Shown here piece by piece: positions 1-10,242 of a stretch of DNA of 34,424 nt. The notes beneath the pieces are model-generated. The model saw nothing but the letters and a program-made list of their open reading frames with translations, searched no databases and had not been told where the DNA came from. Both the position numbers and the translations under genes were made by a program. The DNA comes from Labilithrix sp. GTDB taxonomy: Bacteria > Myxococcota_A > Polyangia > Polyangiales > Polyangiaceae. The stretch's first letter is position 1; every line of letters begins with the position of its first letter. The stretch lies in the NCBI GenBank assembly GCA_019637175.1, contig JAHBWD010000081.1, positions 1-34,424 of the forward strand, written 5' to 3'.

Positions 1-144
1 GGCGTAGCTGATCGCCTTCGCCAGGCTCTTCTTCGACTGCACCTTCACGAGCGCCGCCGTCAGCGTCGTTTTGCCGTGGTCGATGTGACCGATCGTGCCG
101 ACGTTCACGTGGGGCTTGGTTCGCTGGAATTTCTCTTTGGCCAT
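1..144 (-). CDS. tuf: Elongation factor Tu, N-terminal fragment (runs off window)
   Basis: Reading the minus strand from the ATG at 144 gives 48 residues beginning MAKEKFQRTKPHVNVGTIG, followed by the G1/P-loop GHIDHGKTT of translational GTPases. EF-Tu is a cytoplasmic GTPase that carries aminoacyl-tRNA to the ribosome. The family is about 395 residues long, so only the first eighth is inside the window; the gene continues past base 1. Four tRNA genes (Thr, Tyr, Gly, Thr) lie directly upstream on the same strand, the classical tRNA-tufB arrangement. Co-transcription from the promoter before the first tRNA is therefore likely. Which tuf copy this is cannot be told from the fragment. Confidence 0.96.
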   Translation of the reverse strand, partial: MAKEKFQRTKPHVNVGTIGHIDHGKTTLTAALVKVQSKKSLAKAISYA

Positions 145-177
145 GGCCTTTTCGTCTCCTGAGCGGTCTTGCTACTG

Positions 178-249
<72 letters not shown>

Positions 250-293
250 GTTGTCTTCGTCTTCTCTCGTTCTCTCTTCTTCTTCTCGCGTAG

Positions 294-366
294 AGCGGGA
301 GACCGGGTTCGAACCGGCGACGTTCAGCTTGGAAGGCTGACGCTCTACCAACTGAGCTACTCCCGC
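294..366 (-). tRNA. tRNA-Gly (anticodon TCC)
   Basis: The minus strand folds into a 73-nt tRNA with acceptor stem GCGGGAG/CTCCCGC. The anticodon stem TCAGC/GCTGA encloses loop CTTCCAA, giving anticodon TCC, and the T arm contains GGTTCGAAC. CCA is not encoded. It lies between tRNA-Tyr and tRNA-Thr(GGT) and is probably cut from the same precursor. Confidence 0.97.
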
Positions 367-401
367 GTGTGAAACAGAACCTCAGCGTGGGGAAAGGACC
401 G

Positions 402-483
<82 letters not shown>

Positions 484-536
484 GAAACAACGACACAAAT
501 TCAAGACCTCTCTCGCGCCGGCCCTCGTCGTGTTCG

Positions 537-609
537 AGCTAGCGAGGGGACTTGAACCCCTAACCGCCTGTTTACAAAACAGGTGCTCTACCGATTGAGC
601 TACGCCAGC
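537..609 (-). tRNA. tRNA-Thr (anticodon TGT)
   Basis: First gene of the tRNA-tuf transcript, 73 nt on the minus strand. The acceptor stem is GCTGGCG/CGCTAGC with one G-T wobble. The anticodon stem CCTGT/ACAGG encloses loop TTTGTAA, so the anticodon is TGT. CCA is not encoded. It corresponds in order to thrU of the enterobacterial thrU-tyrU-glyT-thrT-tufB operon. Confidence 0.97.
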
Positions 610-662
610 GCGACGTCCACCCGGGAAAAAGAGACACCTTTCCTGGGAGGACAGGGGCGCGG

Positions 663-691
663 AAGGTAGCCCAGAGCCGGCGGCCTTGCAA
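663..691 (-). promoter_or_regulatory. Probable sigma70-type promoter of the tRNA-tuf operon
   Basis: On the minus strand TTGCAA (691-686) and TACCTT (668-663) are separated by exactly 17 nt, about 54 nt upstream of tRNA-Thr(TGT). The stretch after the -10 box is CCGCGCCCC, a GC-rich discriminator of the kind known at stable-RNA promoters under stringent control. The boxes are seen; activity and stringent control are inferred. Confidence 0.6.
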
Positions 692-749
692 GCAAGAGAG
701 GGGCCGGGTTTTGCCCTGGCTCTCCCCGCTCGACGACCGCTCTATGCGC

Positions 750-1604
750 CTACGCGCACTCGCTTTTCACGGCGTGCGCGAGCTCGTCGATCGCGTTCTG
801 GGAGCCGACCGCGTGGATCTGCGCGACGACGCCCTCGGCGACGCCGATGCTCGCGAGGTCGTAGCGCTTGCGCAACTCGACCGAGGCCGAGAGCGGCGCC
901 GCGATGATCCCGACGCCGTCGGCGGCGAGCGCCGCAGCGACCGACGCGTCGCCGATCTCGATGTTCATCGCGAGACGCGCGCCCACCGAAGCGAGCCAGC
1001 GCTCGAGCGACTCACGCAGCGCGGACCTCGGCATCGCGATGAACGAAGCACCGTCGAGCGATCGAGGAAAGTCGGTGCGGAGCGCGGCGGCCATCTCGAC
1101 GCTCGCGAAGAACGCGACCTCGGTCTCGGCGACGAGCTCCGAGACGACGTCGGCCGCGAGCGCTTCGGGGCTCGGCGCGGTCGTGAGCACGAGGTCGAGC
1201 TCGAGCGCCTTCAGGGCGGTGATGAGCTCGTGATGCGAGCCGAACGTGCACACGACGCGCGTCGCGGAGCCCGCGAGGCGCGCGAGGAGCGGCCGCGCGG
1301 TGGCCGCGACGATCGACGTCTCGACGCCGACGCGCACGCGTTGACCACGCTGCGTCTGGACCGCCTTCTCGAGCTCGGCGCCGAGCGAGAAGATCTGGTT
1401 CGCATATCGAAGCGCGATGCGGCCCGCGTCGGTGAGCACCATCCCACGCGCGGTGCGCTCGAAGAGCGAGACCCCGAACGCCTCTTCGAGCGTGCGCACC
1501 TGGCCGCTCAGGGTCGGAGGCGTCAAGCGAAGCTGCTGCGCCGCCGGCGTGATCCCACCGAGCACGGCCACGGTGCGGAAATAGAAGAGGTGCTGATAGT
1601 TCAC
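750..1604 (-). CDS. LysR-family transcriptional regulator, NhaR-like
   Basis: A 284-residue protein beginning VNYQHLFYFRTVA. The N-terminal winged helix-turn-helix (about residues 2-60, with LTPPTLSGQVRTLE) closely follows the NhaR branch of LysR proteins, whose members start with a similar NYxHLYYFW motif. The remainder is a typical LysR effector-binding domain. The GTG at 1604 was chosen because it places the conserved start at residue 1; the open frame upstream is Arg-rich and unlike the family. The gene is divergent from a DUF1275 membrane protein across 218 bp, the usual layout for a LysR regulator and its target. In E. coli NhaR responds to sodium; no nhaA antiporter is seen here, so the effector is unknown. 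Confidence 0.85.
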   Translation of the reverse strand: MNYQHLFYFRTVAVLGGITPAAQQLRLTPPTLSGQVRTLEEAFGVSLFERTARGMVLTDAGRIALRYANQIFSLGAELEKAVQTQRGQRVRVGVETSIVAATARPLLARLAGSATRVVCTFGSHHELITALKALELDLVLTTAPSPEALAADVVSELVAETEVAFFASVEMAAALRTDFPRSLDGASFIAMPRSALRESLERWLASVGARLAMNIEIGDASVAAALAADGVGIIAAPLSASVELRKRYDLASIGVAEGVVAQIHAVGSQNAIDELAHAVKSECA

Positions 1605-1737
1605 GCCTCGTCTTGCTCGCAAGATCCCTGCCGCGGCCCTCCCTCGCGATCCGCGCGCCCCTGACGCTCGAGCCGGCGCGCACCGTCGGCAAAACCAGAC
1701 GGTCGTCGCCGAGGATGTGCCCAATCGCAGACGTCTC

Positions 1738-1747
1738 GTTGCGCAAC
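1738..1747. promoter_or_regulatory. Palindrome in divergent LysR/DUF1275 spacer, possible operator
   Basis: GTTGCGCAAC is a perfect 10-bp palindrome inside the 218-bp spacer between the LysR-type gene and the DUF1275 gene. LysR proteins bind dyads built around T-N11-A in such spacers. The dyad is visible, but its use as an operator is a guess. Confidence 0.25.
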
Positions 1748-1822
1748 ACCCCTCCCGCCGAACGCTCGGTTCGAAACTACCGAATGGCGTTGCCGTGCAG
1801 AGCGCCTTATCCCATCGAAACC

Positions 1823-2632
1823 ATGGGAGCATTCTCGAGCGAGAGCCGCATCTTCGCACCGCGCCACGTGCTTGGGTGGGTCCTCTTCACGCTCTCTGCG
1901 GGGTTCGTCAACGCCGGCGCCCTCGCCGCGTGCAAGAACTTCGTCACGCACATCACCGGCAACGTGACGAACATCGCCGCCGAGCCGGCGTTCACGACCA
2001 GCTTCTTCTTGGTCGTCGCCGCGTTCATCGGCGGCGGCATCCTCGCGATCGTCGTGGCGGAAAGCGCCAAGACGAAACCCAAGCTCGCGTTCGCCCTCCC
2101 CGTGCTGCTCGCGTCGCTCGTGCTCTTCGGCGTCGCGACCGCGGGGCGCACCGGCTTGTTCGGACCGTTCGGCGAAGGCGACGACGTCAACCCGCGCGCG
2201 TTCACGCTGCTCGTCGTGCTCGCCGCCGCGATGGGCATGGTCAACGCGTCGGTCGCCGTCGCGACCGACAACCAGATTCGCATCACGCACCTCACGGGCC
2301 CCGCGACCGATCTCGCGGGCAACATCGTCCGCGCCGCGCTCGGCACCGGCAAGGGCACGCGCACCGAGCTGCGCTGGGCGTTCGTGCGCGTCGCGAAGTT
2401 CACCGCGTTCGCCGTGGGCGCCGGGATCGCGGCGAAGCTCTCGTCGAAGCTCCAGTTCGACGCGTTCGCCGTCGCCGGTGGAACGCTCGCGCTCGCGCTC
2501 GGCTGCACCGCCGCGCCCGAACCCGTCGAAGCGCCGCAGCCCGAGGCCGAGGGCGCCTTCCCCGTCCGCTACGAAGACGCGATGCCGCCCTTCCCTCCTC
2601 CGAAGGGCCGCGAGCGCGAAGAAGAGCGCTGA
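1823..2632 (+). CDS. DUF1275 (YoaK-type) membrane protein
   Basis: A 269-residue integral membrane protein with about six hydrophobic segments. Near the N-terminus it has the family pattern of a helix with SAGFVNAGALAAC followed by FVTHITGNVTN, typical of DUF1275/YoaK proteins. A second similar half, MGMVNASVAVATDN followed by THLTGPATDLAGN, is also visible, so the protein shows an internal repeat. The function of the family is not established, though a transport role has been suggested. The ATG at 1823 was chosen because the conserved region begins soon after it; an in-frame ATG at 1784 is possible. The C-terminal 40 residues are Pro/Glu-rich and charged. Control by the divergent LysR-type gene is likely from position alone. 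Confidence 0.85.
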   Translation: MGAFSSESRIFAPRHVLGWVLFTLSAGFVNAGALAACKNFVTHITGNVTNIAAEPAFTTSFFLVVAAFIGGGILAIVVAESAKTKPKLAFALPVLLASLVLFGVATAGRTGLFGPFGEGDDVNPRAFTLLVVLAAAMGMVNASVAVATDNQIRITHLTGPATDLAGNIVRAALGTGKGTRTELRWAFVRVAKFTAFAVGAGIAAKLSSKLQFDAFAVAGGTLALALGCTAAPEPVEAPQPEAEGAFPVRYEDAMPPFPPPKGREREEER

Positions 2633-2635
2633 TCG

Positions 2636-3811
2636 CTACTTCTTGTTCGCCTTCGCCTGGTCGTCGGCGGCCCTCTTCTTCATGATCTCGAGCGCCTTCT
2701 GGAGCTCCTCCTCCGTGAAGGGGAACTTCGCGATCACCGCTTTCTCTTCCTCGAGCGCGCGCTCCATTTCGATCTTGGCCGCCTCGGCGCGCTTCATCCA
2801 CACGGGCGCCGCGCCGGTGCGCTCGCCGAGGGCGAGCGTGCGCTTCATCATCTCGAGGCCCTTCTCGAGGAGCACGCGGTAGCGAACGCGCATGATGCCG
2901 TAGAAGAGCTGCTTGTCGTGCTCCGTCTTCGCCTTCTCGGTCGGCGGGATGAGCATCAGATCCGTGTGCAGCTTGCGGTACATCTCGCCGACGCGAAATC
3001 CGCTCATCGCCGCCCAGTGCGGGTCGACCGATCGGATCGCGTCCGCGTACGCCGACTGCGCCTCGAGCAAGTGCGCGCATCGCGTCTCGAGCTTCTGTAG
3101 GAAGTCGGGGCCCGGCGGGTTGAGGGAGATCTTCTCCGAGCGCGTGCGACGAAGCTCGCCGTCGGCGTACTTGATCATCGCCGCCGCGACGGGGAGCTGA
3201 CCCGTCGCGCCGTAGCGATGCTCATCCATGAGGTTCAAGCCGTCGTGGATGTCGCGCGACGCGCCGGTGTCGTCGCCCGCTTGCACGCGCGCGAGGCCGC
3301 GCGCCCCGAGGCCCAGCATCTTCTCCGCGGGATCGGCGTCGGCGCGCGCGAGGATCGTCTTGCCGACCTCGCCGAGCGCCGACCAGTCTTCGAGGTAAGC
3401 GTCGAGCGACGCTTCGCGAACGAGGGCGTTGCGCGCGTTCGCGTCCGTCGGGAAGCGACGAACGATCTCGCGGTATCGCTCGCGCGCCTTCTCGCGATGC
3501 CCGAGGCCTTCGTACGCGATCGCGAGATCGTAGAGGACCTGCGGATCGTTCGCCGAAGACGGATCGCCCGCGAGCAGCGCCTCGAACGCGTCGGCCGCCT
3601 CTTGCCAGCGCTGCGCGAGCAGCGCGCGCTCGCCCTTCGCGAGCAGCTCCTTCGCGGTGCCTTCCGCGCGCGTGCCGATGATCTGGTTCGACGCTCGTTG
3701 CGTCGCGATCGGAGACGAAGGCGGGACGTGTTGCGGCGCGGTTCCACACCCCGCCACGACGACGAAGCTCACGCACGCGACAACCCCGCGATAGGTCATG
3801 TTCGAGAGCAT
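2636..3811 (-). CDS. TPR-repeat lipoprotein
   Basis: A 391-residue protein with a lipoprotein signal ending in VVAGC (Cys22). Helical repeats follow at about residues 50-190, including AKGERALLAQRWQEAADAFE and a YDLAIAYEGLGHREKARERY unit, which match the tetratricopeptide pattern. The C-terminal third is charged and helical with several Met/Lys-rich helices. Such lipoproteins usually act as scaffolds in the envelope. The ATG at 3811 follows GGGAGG by three bases; a second ATG at 3799 also keeps the signal peptide and has looser spacing. The gene ends 3 bp from the convergent DUF1275 gene, leaving no room for a separate terminator. The exact partner is unknown. Confidence 0.8.
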   Translation of the reverse strand: MLSNMTYRGVVACVSFVVVAGCGTAPQHVPPSSPIATQRASNQIIGTRAEGTAKELLAKGERALLAQRWQEAADAFEALLAGDPSSANDPQVLYDLAIAYEGLGHREKARERYREIVRRFPTDANARNALVREASLDAYLEDWSALGEVGKTILARADADPAEKMLGLGARGLARVQAGDDTGASRDIHDGLNLMDEHRYGATGQLPVAAAMIKYADGELRRTRSEKISLNPPGPDFLQKLETRCAHLLEAQSAYADAIRSVDPHWAAMSGFRVGEMYRKLHTDLMLIPPTEKAKTEHDKQLFYGIMRVRYRVLLEKGLEMMKRTLALGERTGAAPVWMKRAEAAKIEMERALEEEKAVIAKFPFTEEELQKALEIMKKRAADDQAKANKK

Positions 3812-3960
3812 AGACCTCCCACATCCGCGCTTGTTTCCACAAAGCAGCAGCGCGCCGGCGAACAGCTCGAGCGCGGCCGCACGTGACCGCGAAGAGACGC
3901 CGGCGACTCTGGCGGGAATGGACCGGACTGCTAACACGTAACCTCGTTTCGTGAGGGCGA

Positions 3961-3977
3961 TGCGTGGGTGCCACGCA
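3961..3977 (+). other. Short hairpin upstream of a ribosome binding site
   Basis: TGCGTGG, three bases, then CCACGCA: a perfect 7-bp stem ending about 20 nt before the ATG at 3997. It could shape the leader of the small gene, but its role is unknown. Confidence 0.3.
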
Positions 3978-3996
3978 GCGCAAGTTTGGAGGGCTC

Positions 3997-4170
3997 ATGA
4001 ACCTGTCGCGACTCTCTGCACTCGAACTCGAGACCCAGGCCCGTACGCTCGAGGCGCAGCTCAAGAAGCTCGCTCACCGTCCCCGCCCGACACCGCAAGA
4101 GCAGGCGCTCAGCGCCGAGCTCAAGAAGATGCGGCTCGCGATGAAAGATCGGCTCTCGACGATCCGCTGA
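3997..4170 (+). CDS. Small YdcH/DUF465-like coiled-coil protein
   Basis: A 57-residue soluble protein with two predicted helices. The first is ALELETQARTLEAQLKKLA and the second ends in KKMRLAMKDRLSTI, resembling the LKKRKLALKDEI signature of DUF465/YdcH proteins. A strong GGAGG sits just before the ATG at 3997, which decides the start and excludes the longer frame from 3964. The family is small, helical and of unknown role. The neighbours are a TPR lipoprotein (divergent) and a small lipoprotein (convergent), neither of which suggests a function. Confidence 0.65.
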   Translation: MNLSRLSALELETQARTLEAQLKKLAHRPRPTPQEQALSAELKKMRLAMKDRLSTIR

Positions 4171-4191
4171 GCGCGCTCTGGCGCTGAGCGG

Positions 4192-4611
4192 CTACTTCGA
4201 CGAAGGCTCGCCCGGCTTGCGCGACGTCGCGAGGGCCGTCAGGCCGTCGTCGTAGACGACGCCGTTCATCTCGTCGAGCGCCTCTTTCATCCGTCCCTTC
4301 CAGTCCGTGGGCAAGAGCCCGGGCTGAACGTCTTCGTATGCCTTCGCGATCGAGAGCCAGTGACGCGCGTCGTCGCGGTGGTTCATGCGGTAGTCGGTCA
4401 TCCCCCGCAGGTACGCGTACTGCGCTTGCTCCGGCGTCGAGAGGCGAGGCACGTCCGCTTCGAGATCGCGCAGCAGACCGAGCGTGCGCTCGTGCTGGTT
4501 CATCTCGAACGCGTGCTGCGTTCGAAGCAGCTCTTCGCGGTACGTGTTGCAACCCGCGAGGCTCGCGAGGAGAAGCAGAGAGAGAAAGAGAGGCGCGGAG
4601 GCGCGGAGCAT
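4192..4611 (-). CDS. Small lipoprotein with TPR-like helices
   Basis: A 139-residue protein with a signal peptide ending SLAGC (Cys21), so it is predicted to be lipidated. The mature part has helical pairs (RTQHAFEMNQHERTLGLLRDLE and QAQYAYLRGMTDYRMNHRDDA) resembling two or three TPR units. The ATG at 4611 lies only four bases after the stop of the phosphoesterase gene at 4616, so the two are almost certainly co-transcribed and perhaps translationally coupled. It may be an accessory envelope factor. No specific family was recognised. Confidence 0.75.
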   Translation of the reverse strand: MLRASAPLFLSLLLLASLAGCNTYREELLRTQHAFEMNQHERTLGLLRDLEADVPRLSTPEQAQYAYLRGMTDYRMNHRDDARHWLSIAKAYEDVQPGLLPTDWKGRMKEALDEMNGVVYDDGLTALATSRKPGEPSSK

Positions 4612-4615
4612 TTTT

Positions 4616-6001
4616 TCAGTGTCGCATGCTTCGGCGGCGGCGCGCCAAGAGGAGGACGACGCCTGCGAGGCCTCCGAGACCGGCCCCGATCGAGGTCGAG
4701 GCCGCGCCTACTGTGCGACAGGCGCACCGCGAGGGAGCGGGGCCAGGCGCGCTGCTACTAGAGGAGGAGGGAGCGGCGCCCGAAGCGGAGGCGCTCGCGA
4801 CGAGCGACGTCTCGCCGTCGCAGTCCCAGCCCGCCGACTTGCGGAGCGCGCACCGCTCGATCACCGAGCTGTCGGGTCGCGTGGCGACGAATTGAATCGC
4901 CGCGGTGCTGGCCGACGCCTCGACGAAGTGACGCACCGACTCGAAGCGGCGCGAGTACTCGCGCGGCTTCTTCACTTTGTACGTCGGCGCGCCGCCGCCG
5001 CCCGACACGATGTACGGGATGCCGTCGGCGGCGCCGCGCTCGTAGATGTGATCGTGCCCCGAGAGGACGACGTCGACCTTGTGCGCGCGGAGCAGCGCGG
5101 GGATCCCCGCGTCGTGCAGGAGCTGGTTCTCTCCGTGCGGGCCGCTCGACCAGAGGCCGTGATGAACGACCACGATCCGCCAGACGAGGCCGGCCTCGCC
5201 GTCGGACGCGGTGAGCGCGCTCGCGAGCCAGTCGCGGCTCGGGCCGGTTCGGTAGTCGACCATTCCGTTGACCAAGAAGAAGCGCGCGTTCGACCAGCGG
5301 AACGTCCCGTTGAGCTGCTCGGGCGTGACCGCCTTCGCGCCGCCGTCGGGCAGCGTCGACGGGTCGGTCGGCCCGAAGTAGCGCAAGTAGTGGATGCCGG
5401 CGCCGTCGACGATCTCGTGGTTGCCGACGCTGGAGAAGATGCAGCGTTCGCGCGTGAGCGGCGCCTCGATGTCGAAGAACGTCTGCCACTGCGACGCCGA
5501 TCCGCCGTCGGAGACGAAGTCGCCCGTGTGCACGAGGAAGTCCGACGCCGAAGAGACCATCGCCCGCACCACGGCCGCGTGCGCGGCGTCGTCGGTCCGG
5601 TTGTCGCCGTAGACGAGGAAGCGAAACGGCGCGCCGCTGTCGTCGCGCGGCGCCGTCGTGATCGCTCCGTACTTCGGCGCCCCGTGCGATCGAACCGTGA
5701 TCGGGTAGCGCGTCGCCGGCTCGAGGCCTTCGACGAGGAACGAGTGGAGCGCCTTCACCTCTTTGCTCTCGAGGACGCGATTTCCACCGTCGAGCGACGT
5801 CCCCGCGGCCGAGACGCCGAGCTCCAGGGTCGCCGGCGCGGGAGGTTCGACCTCGACGCGGACGACGGCCGACCCGGAGGTGACGCGCTGGACCCAAGGT
5901 CCTTTGGAGATCGGGCCCGCGCCCATCGCCGGCGTGGAAAACGCCGCCGCGGCGAGGGCGAAGAGCGAACAGAGCCAGGCAGTCGGCTTCAAGGAGTACA
6001 T
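4616..6001 (-). CDS. Secreted metallophosphoesterase with MYXO-CTERM-like tail
   Basis: A 461-residue exported protein with a signal peptide over about residues 1-28. A beta-rich N-terminal domain (about 30-120) resembles that of purple acid phosphatases. A calcineurin-like phosphoesterase domain follows with metal ligands in order: GDNR (132-135), GD (160-161), GNHE (193-196), HH (280-281) and GHDH (315-318). The tyrosine that gives true purple acid phosphatases their colour is absent after GD (it reads GDFV), so a phosphomonoesterase or diesterase of unknown substrate is the safer call. After a Ser/Ala/Pro linker, the C-terminus has CAC (426-428), a hydrophobic helix and RRRR, matching the MYXO-CTERM sorting-signal layout. 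The ATG at 6001 gives the best signal peptide. It is upstream of, and coupled to, a small lipoprotein. Confidence 0.85.
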   Translation of the reverse strand: MYSLKPTAWLCSLFALAAAAFSTPAMGAGPISKGPWVQRVTSGSAVVRVEVEPPAPATLELGVSAAGTSLDGGNRVLESKEVKALHSFLVEGLEPATRYPITVRSHGAPKYGAITTAPRDDSGAPFRFLVYGDNRTDDAAHAAVVRAMVSSASDFLVHTGDFVSDGGSASQWQTFFDIEAPLTRERCIFSSVGNHEIVDGAGIHYLRYFGPTDPSTLPDGGAKAVTPEQLNGTFRWSNARFFLVNGMVDYRTGPSRDWLASALTASDGEAGLVWRIVVVHHGLWSSGPHGENQLLHDAGIPALLRAHKVDVVLSGHDHIYERGAADGIPYIVSGGGGAPTYKVKKPREYSRRFESVRHFVEASASTAAIQFVATRPDSSVIERCALRKSAGWDCDGETSLVASASASGAAPSSSSSSAPGPAPSRCACRTVGAASTSIGAGLGGLAGVVLLLARRRRSMRH

Positions 6002-6069
6002 TAGGCTACAGGCTTGCCGCCGGTGCGTCGATTGACCGAGCAGCACGGCCGGACTAGGGTTTTTTCAGG

Positions 6070-8097
<2,028 letters not shown>

Positions 8098-8164
8098 CTG
8101 GCAGCGCTTCCGCGCGCTTTCGGGTTGCGGGGGCGGAGGGGCGAGGTCATAGAGCACTGCCTGT

Positions 8165-8797
8165 ATGGACTTCGCCTACGCAGCCCATACCGAAGCGTGC
8201 GTCTTCGGCCTCGACGACCGCGGCGTTTGTCGCGCGATTTCGCCGGCTGCCGGCGTGTCGGAGGAGATGCTGGCGATCGCGGAGCGCTGCCTCGGCGCGC
8301 AGTACGTGGCGTCGCTCGATCGCGACGCCGAGGGTTTGCTGGCGCATCATCCGAAGCCGGGCACACGCCTCCTCTTCGCGCGCACCGAAGACGACGGGCG
8401 GATCGTCCTCGTTCGATCGGGCCCGCTCGAGCGCTTCGAATCGCGCGACGATCGGCCGACGACCCCGGATCTCCCGGCCGACTCCGAGGTGGAGACGAAG
8501 CCGGGTCACCCCGGTGGTCCCGATACGTACGCGCCGAGCCACGTGCCCTCGGCGTCCGAGGTCGAGACGATGCGCCGATGCGACGAGCATCGCTCGGTGG
8601 TGATCGACGACGAGACGGTGCCCTTCTCGCGGCTCCGACCGGTCACCGGCGACGATCCCGATGCGATCGGTGCGATCGATCCGGTGACGCGGCGCTCGCC
8701 GTCGACGGTGCGCGCCTTTCCGCCGCCGCCCGCTGCGCAGCTCGGCTCGCATCCGACGACGCGCGCATGGCTGCGGCATCCCGATCGCATCGCGTAG
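8165..8797 (+). CDS. Hypothetical protein downstream of the PEGA kinase
   Basis: A 210-residue protein with no signal peptide or transmembrane helix. The first 95 residues look folded (MDFAYAAHTEACVFGLDD, then a segment ending GRIVLVRSGPLERF). The rest is rich in Asp, Glu, Pro and Thr and looks disordered. I do not recognise a family. It starts 67 bp after the kinase stop on the same strand and ends 46 bp before the flavoprotein start, so the three may share a transcript. The acidic Ser/Thr-rich tail would suit a kinase substrate, but this is inference. The antisense frame is Arg-rich and less protein-like. Confidence 0.6.
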   Translation: MDFAYAAHTEACVFGLDDRGVCRAISPAAGVSEEMLAIAERCLGAQYVASLDRDAEGLLAHHPKPGTRLLFARTEDDGRIVLVRSGPLERFESRDDRPTTPDLPADSEVETKPGHPGGPDTYAPSHVPSASEVETMRRCDEHRSVVIDDETVPFSRLRPVTGDDPDAIGAIDPVTRRSPSTVRAFPPPPAAQLGSHPTTRAWLRHPDRIA

Positions 8798-8843
8798 GCG
8801 CACGACCGTTGACCGCGCGGTGAGCCGCCCGTAGTCGAAGAGC

Positions 8844-10223
8844 ATGAAGCGCTTCGACGCGATCGTCATCGGCGCGGGCCAGGCGGGCCCGTCGCTCGCG
8901 AGCCGACTGACCTCCGCCGGCATGAGCGTCGCGGTGATCGAGCGAAAGCTCTTCGGCGGCACCTGCGTCAACACCGGGTGCATGCCGACGAAGACGCTCG
9001 TCGCGAGCGCGCGGGCGGCGCACGTCGCGCGACACGCGTCCGATTGGGGCGTCGTCGTCGAGGGCGCGGTGAGCGTCGACATGAAGCGCGTCAAGGCGCG
9101 CGCCGACGCCGTCTCGTCGCGATCGCGGACGGGCATCGAGTCGTGGCTCGAGAAGATGGATCGCTGCACGGTCTTCCGCGATCACGCGCGCTTCACGTCG
9201 GCGCATACGGTTCGCGTCGGCGACGACGAGCTTTCGGCGGAGCGCATCTTCATCAACGTCGGCGGCCGCGCGCGCGTCCCGCCGCTGCGCGGGCTCGATC
9301 GCGTCTCGTACCTCACGAACACGACGATCCTCGCGCTCGACGAGGTGCCGCGGCACCTCGTCGTCGTGGGCGGGAGCTACGTCGGCCTCGAGTACGCCCA
9401 GATGTATCGGCGCTTCGGGAGCGAGGTCACCGTCGTGGAGATGGGTCCGCGCCTCGTCTCCCGCGAAGACCCCGAGGTGTCGGCGGCGATCCGGGAGATC
9501 CTCGAGCGCGAGGGCGTCGCGTTTCGTCTCGACGCGAAGTGCATCTCGCTCGCGCCCGCGGAGGGCGGCGTCTCGGTGGGCGTCGACTGCGCGCGCGGCG
9601 ATCCCGCGATCGCCGGCTCGCACGTGCTGCTCGCGGTCGGGCGCCAGCCGAACACCGAGGATCTGGGCCTCGATCGCGCGGGCGTGAAGGTCGACGCGCA
9701 CGGCTACGTCGTCGTCGACGACGAGCTCCGCACGAACGTCGACGGCGTCTGGGCGCTCGGCGACTGCAACGGCCGCGGCGCGTTCACCCACACCGCGTAC
9801 AACGACTACGAGATCGTCGCCGCGAACTTGCTCGACGGCGATCGCCGGAGGCTCAGCGACCGGATCGTGGCGTATGCACTCTACATCGATCCGCCGCTCG
9901 GCCGCGCGGGCCTCACCGAGACCGAGGCGGCCTCACGCGGGCGTCCCCTGCTCGTCGGGCGACGCCCGATGTCGCGCGTCGGCCGCGCGATCGAGAAGGG
10001 CGAAACGCAAGGCTTCATGAAGATCATCGTCGACGCCGAGACGAAGAAGATCCTCGGCGCCGCGATCCTCGGGACGGAAGGCGACGAGGCCGTCCACGGG
10101 ATCCTCGACGTGATGTACGCCGGCGCGACGGCGACGACGCTCCAGCGCACGGTGCCCATCCACCCGACGGTCTCCGAGCTCATCCCCACGGTGCTCGCCG
10201 AGGCGGCGCCGCCCGCGGGGTGA
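8844..10223 (+). CDS. FAD-dependent pyridine nucleotide-disulfide oxidoreductase (MerA/RclA-like)
   Basis: A 459-residue class I flavoprotein disulfide reductase. The FAD dinucleotide fold is VIGAGQAG (8-15). The redox pair is GGTCVNTGCMPTK with Cys41 and Cys46. The NAD(P)H fold is around VVVGGSYVGLEYA, the second FAD motif is GVWALGDCNG, and the C-terminal dimer interface carries HPTVSE (His440, Glu445), the catalytic base pair of the family. There is no heavy-metal-binding domain in front and no C-terminal Cys pair, so it is not a classical mercuric reductase. RclA-like or other thiol or metal reductases are closer. The ATG at 8844 begins the conserved fold directly. Its substrate cannot be told from the context. 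Confidence 0.88.
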   Translation: MKRFDAIVIGAGQAGPSLASRLTSAGMSVAVIERKLFGGTCVNTGCMPTKTLVASARAAHVARHASDWGVVVEGAVSVDMKRVKARADAVSSRSRTGIESWLEKMDRCTVFRDHARFTSAHTVRVGDDELSAERIFINVGGRARVPPLRGLDRVSYLTNTTILALDEVPRHLVVVGGSYVGLEYAQMYRRFGSEVTVVEMGPRLVSREDPEVSAAIREILEREGVAFRLDAKCISLAPAEGGVSVGVDCARGDPAIAGSHVLLAVGRQPNTEDLGLDRAGVKVDAHGYVVVDDELRTNVDGVWALGDCNGRGAFTHTAYNDYEIVAANLLDGDRRRLSDRIVAYALYIDPPLGRAGLTETEAASRGRPLLVGRRPMSRVGRAIEKGETQGFMKIIVDAETKKILGAAILGTEGDEAVHGILDVMYAGATATTLQRTVPIHPTVSELIPTVLAEAAPPAG

Positions 10224-10242
10224 TCGTTTCGAAGCTCGGCGC

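Noticed and set aside
4484..6004. 506-residue plus-strand open frame opposite the phosphoesterase
   Set aside because: It is Arg/Asp-rich without any motif and is antisense to a clear enzyme with all metal ligands. High GC removes stops from this frame.
8844..10223. Mercuric reductase as a specific call for the flavoprotein
   Set aside because: There is no N-terminal metal-binding domain, no C-terminal Cys pair and no mer genes nearby.
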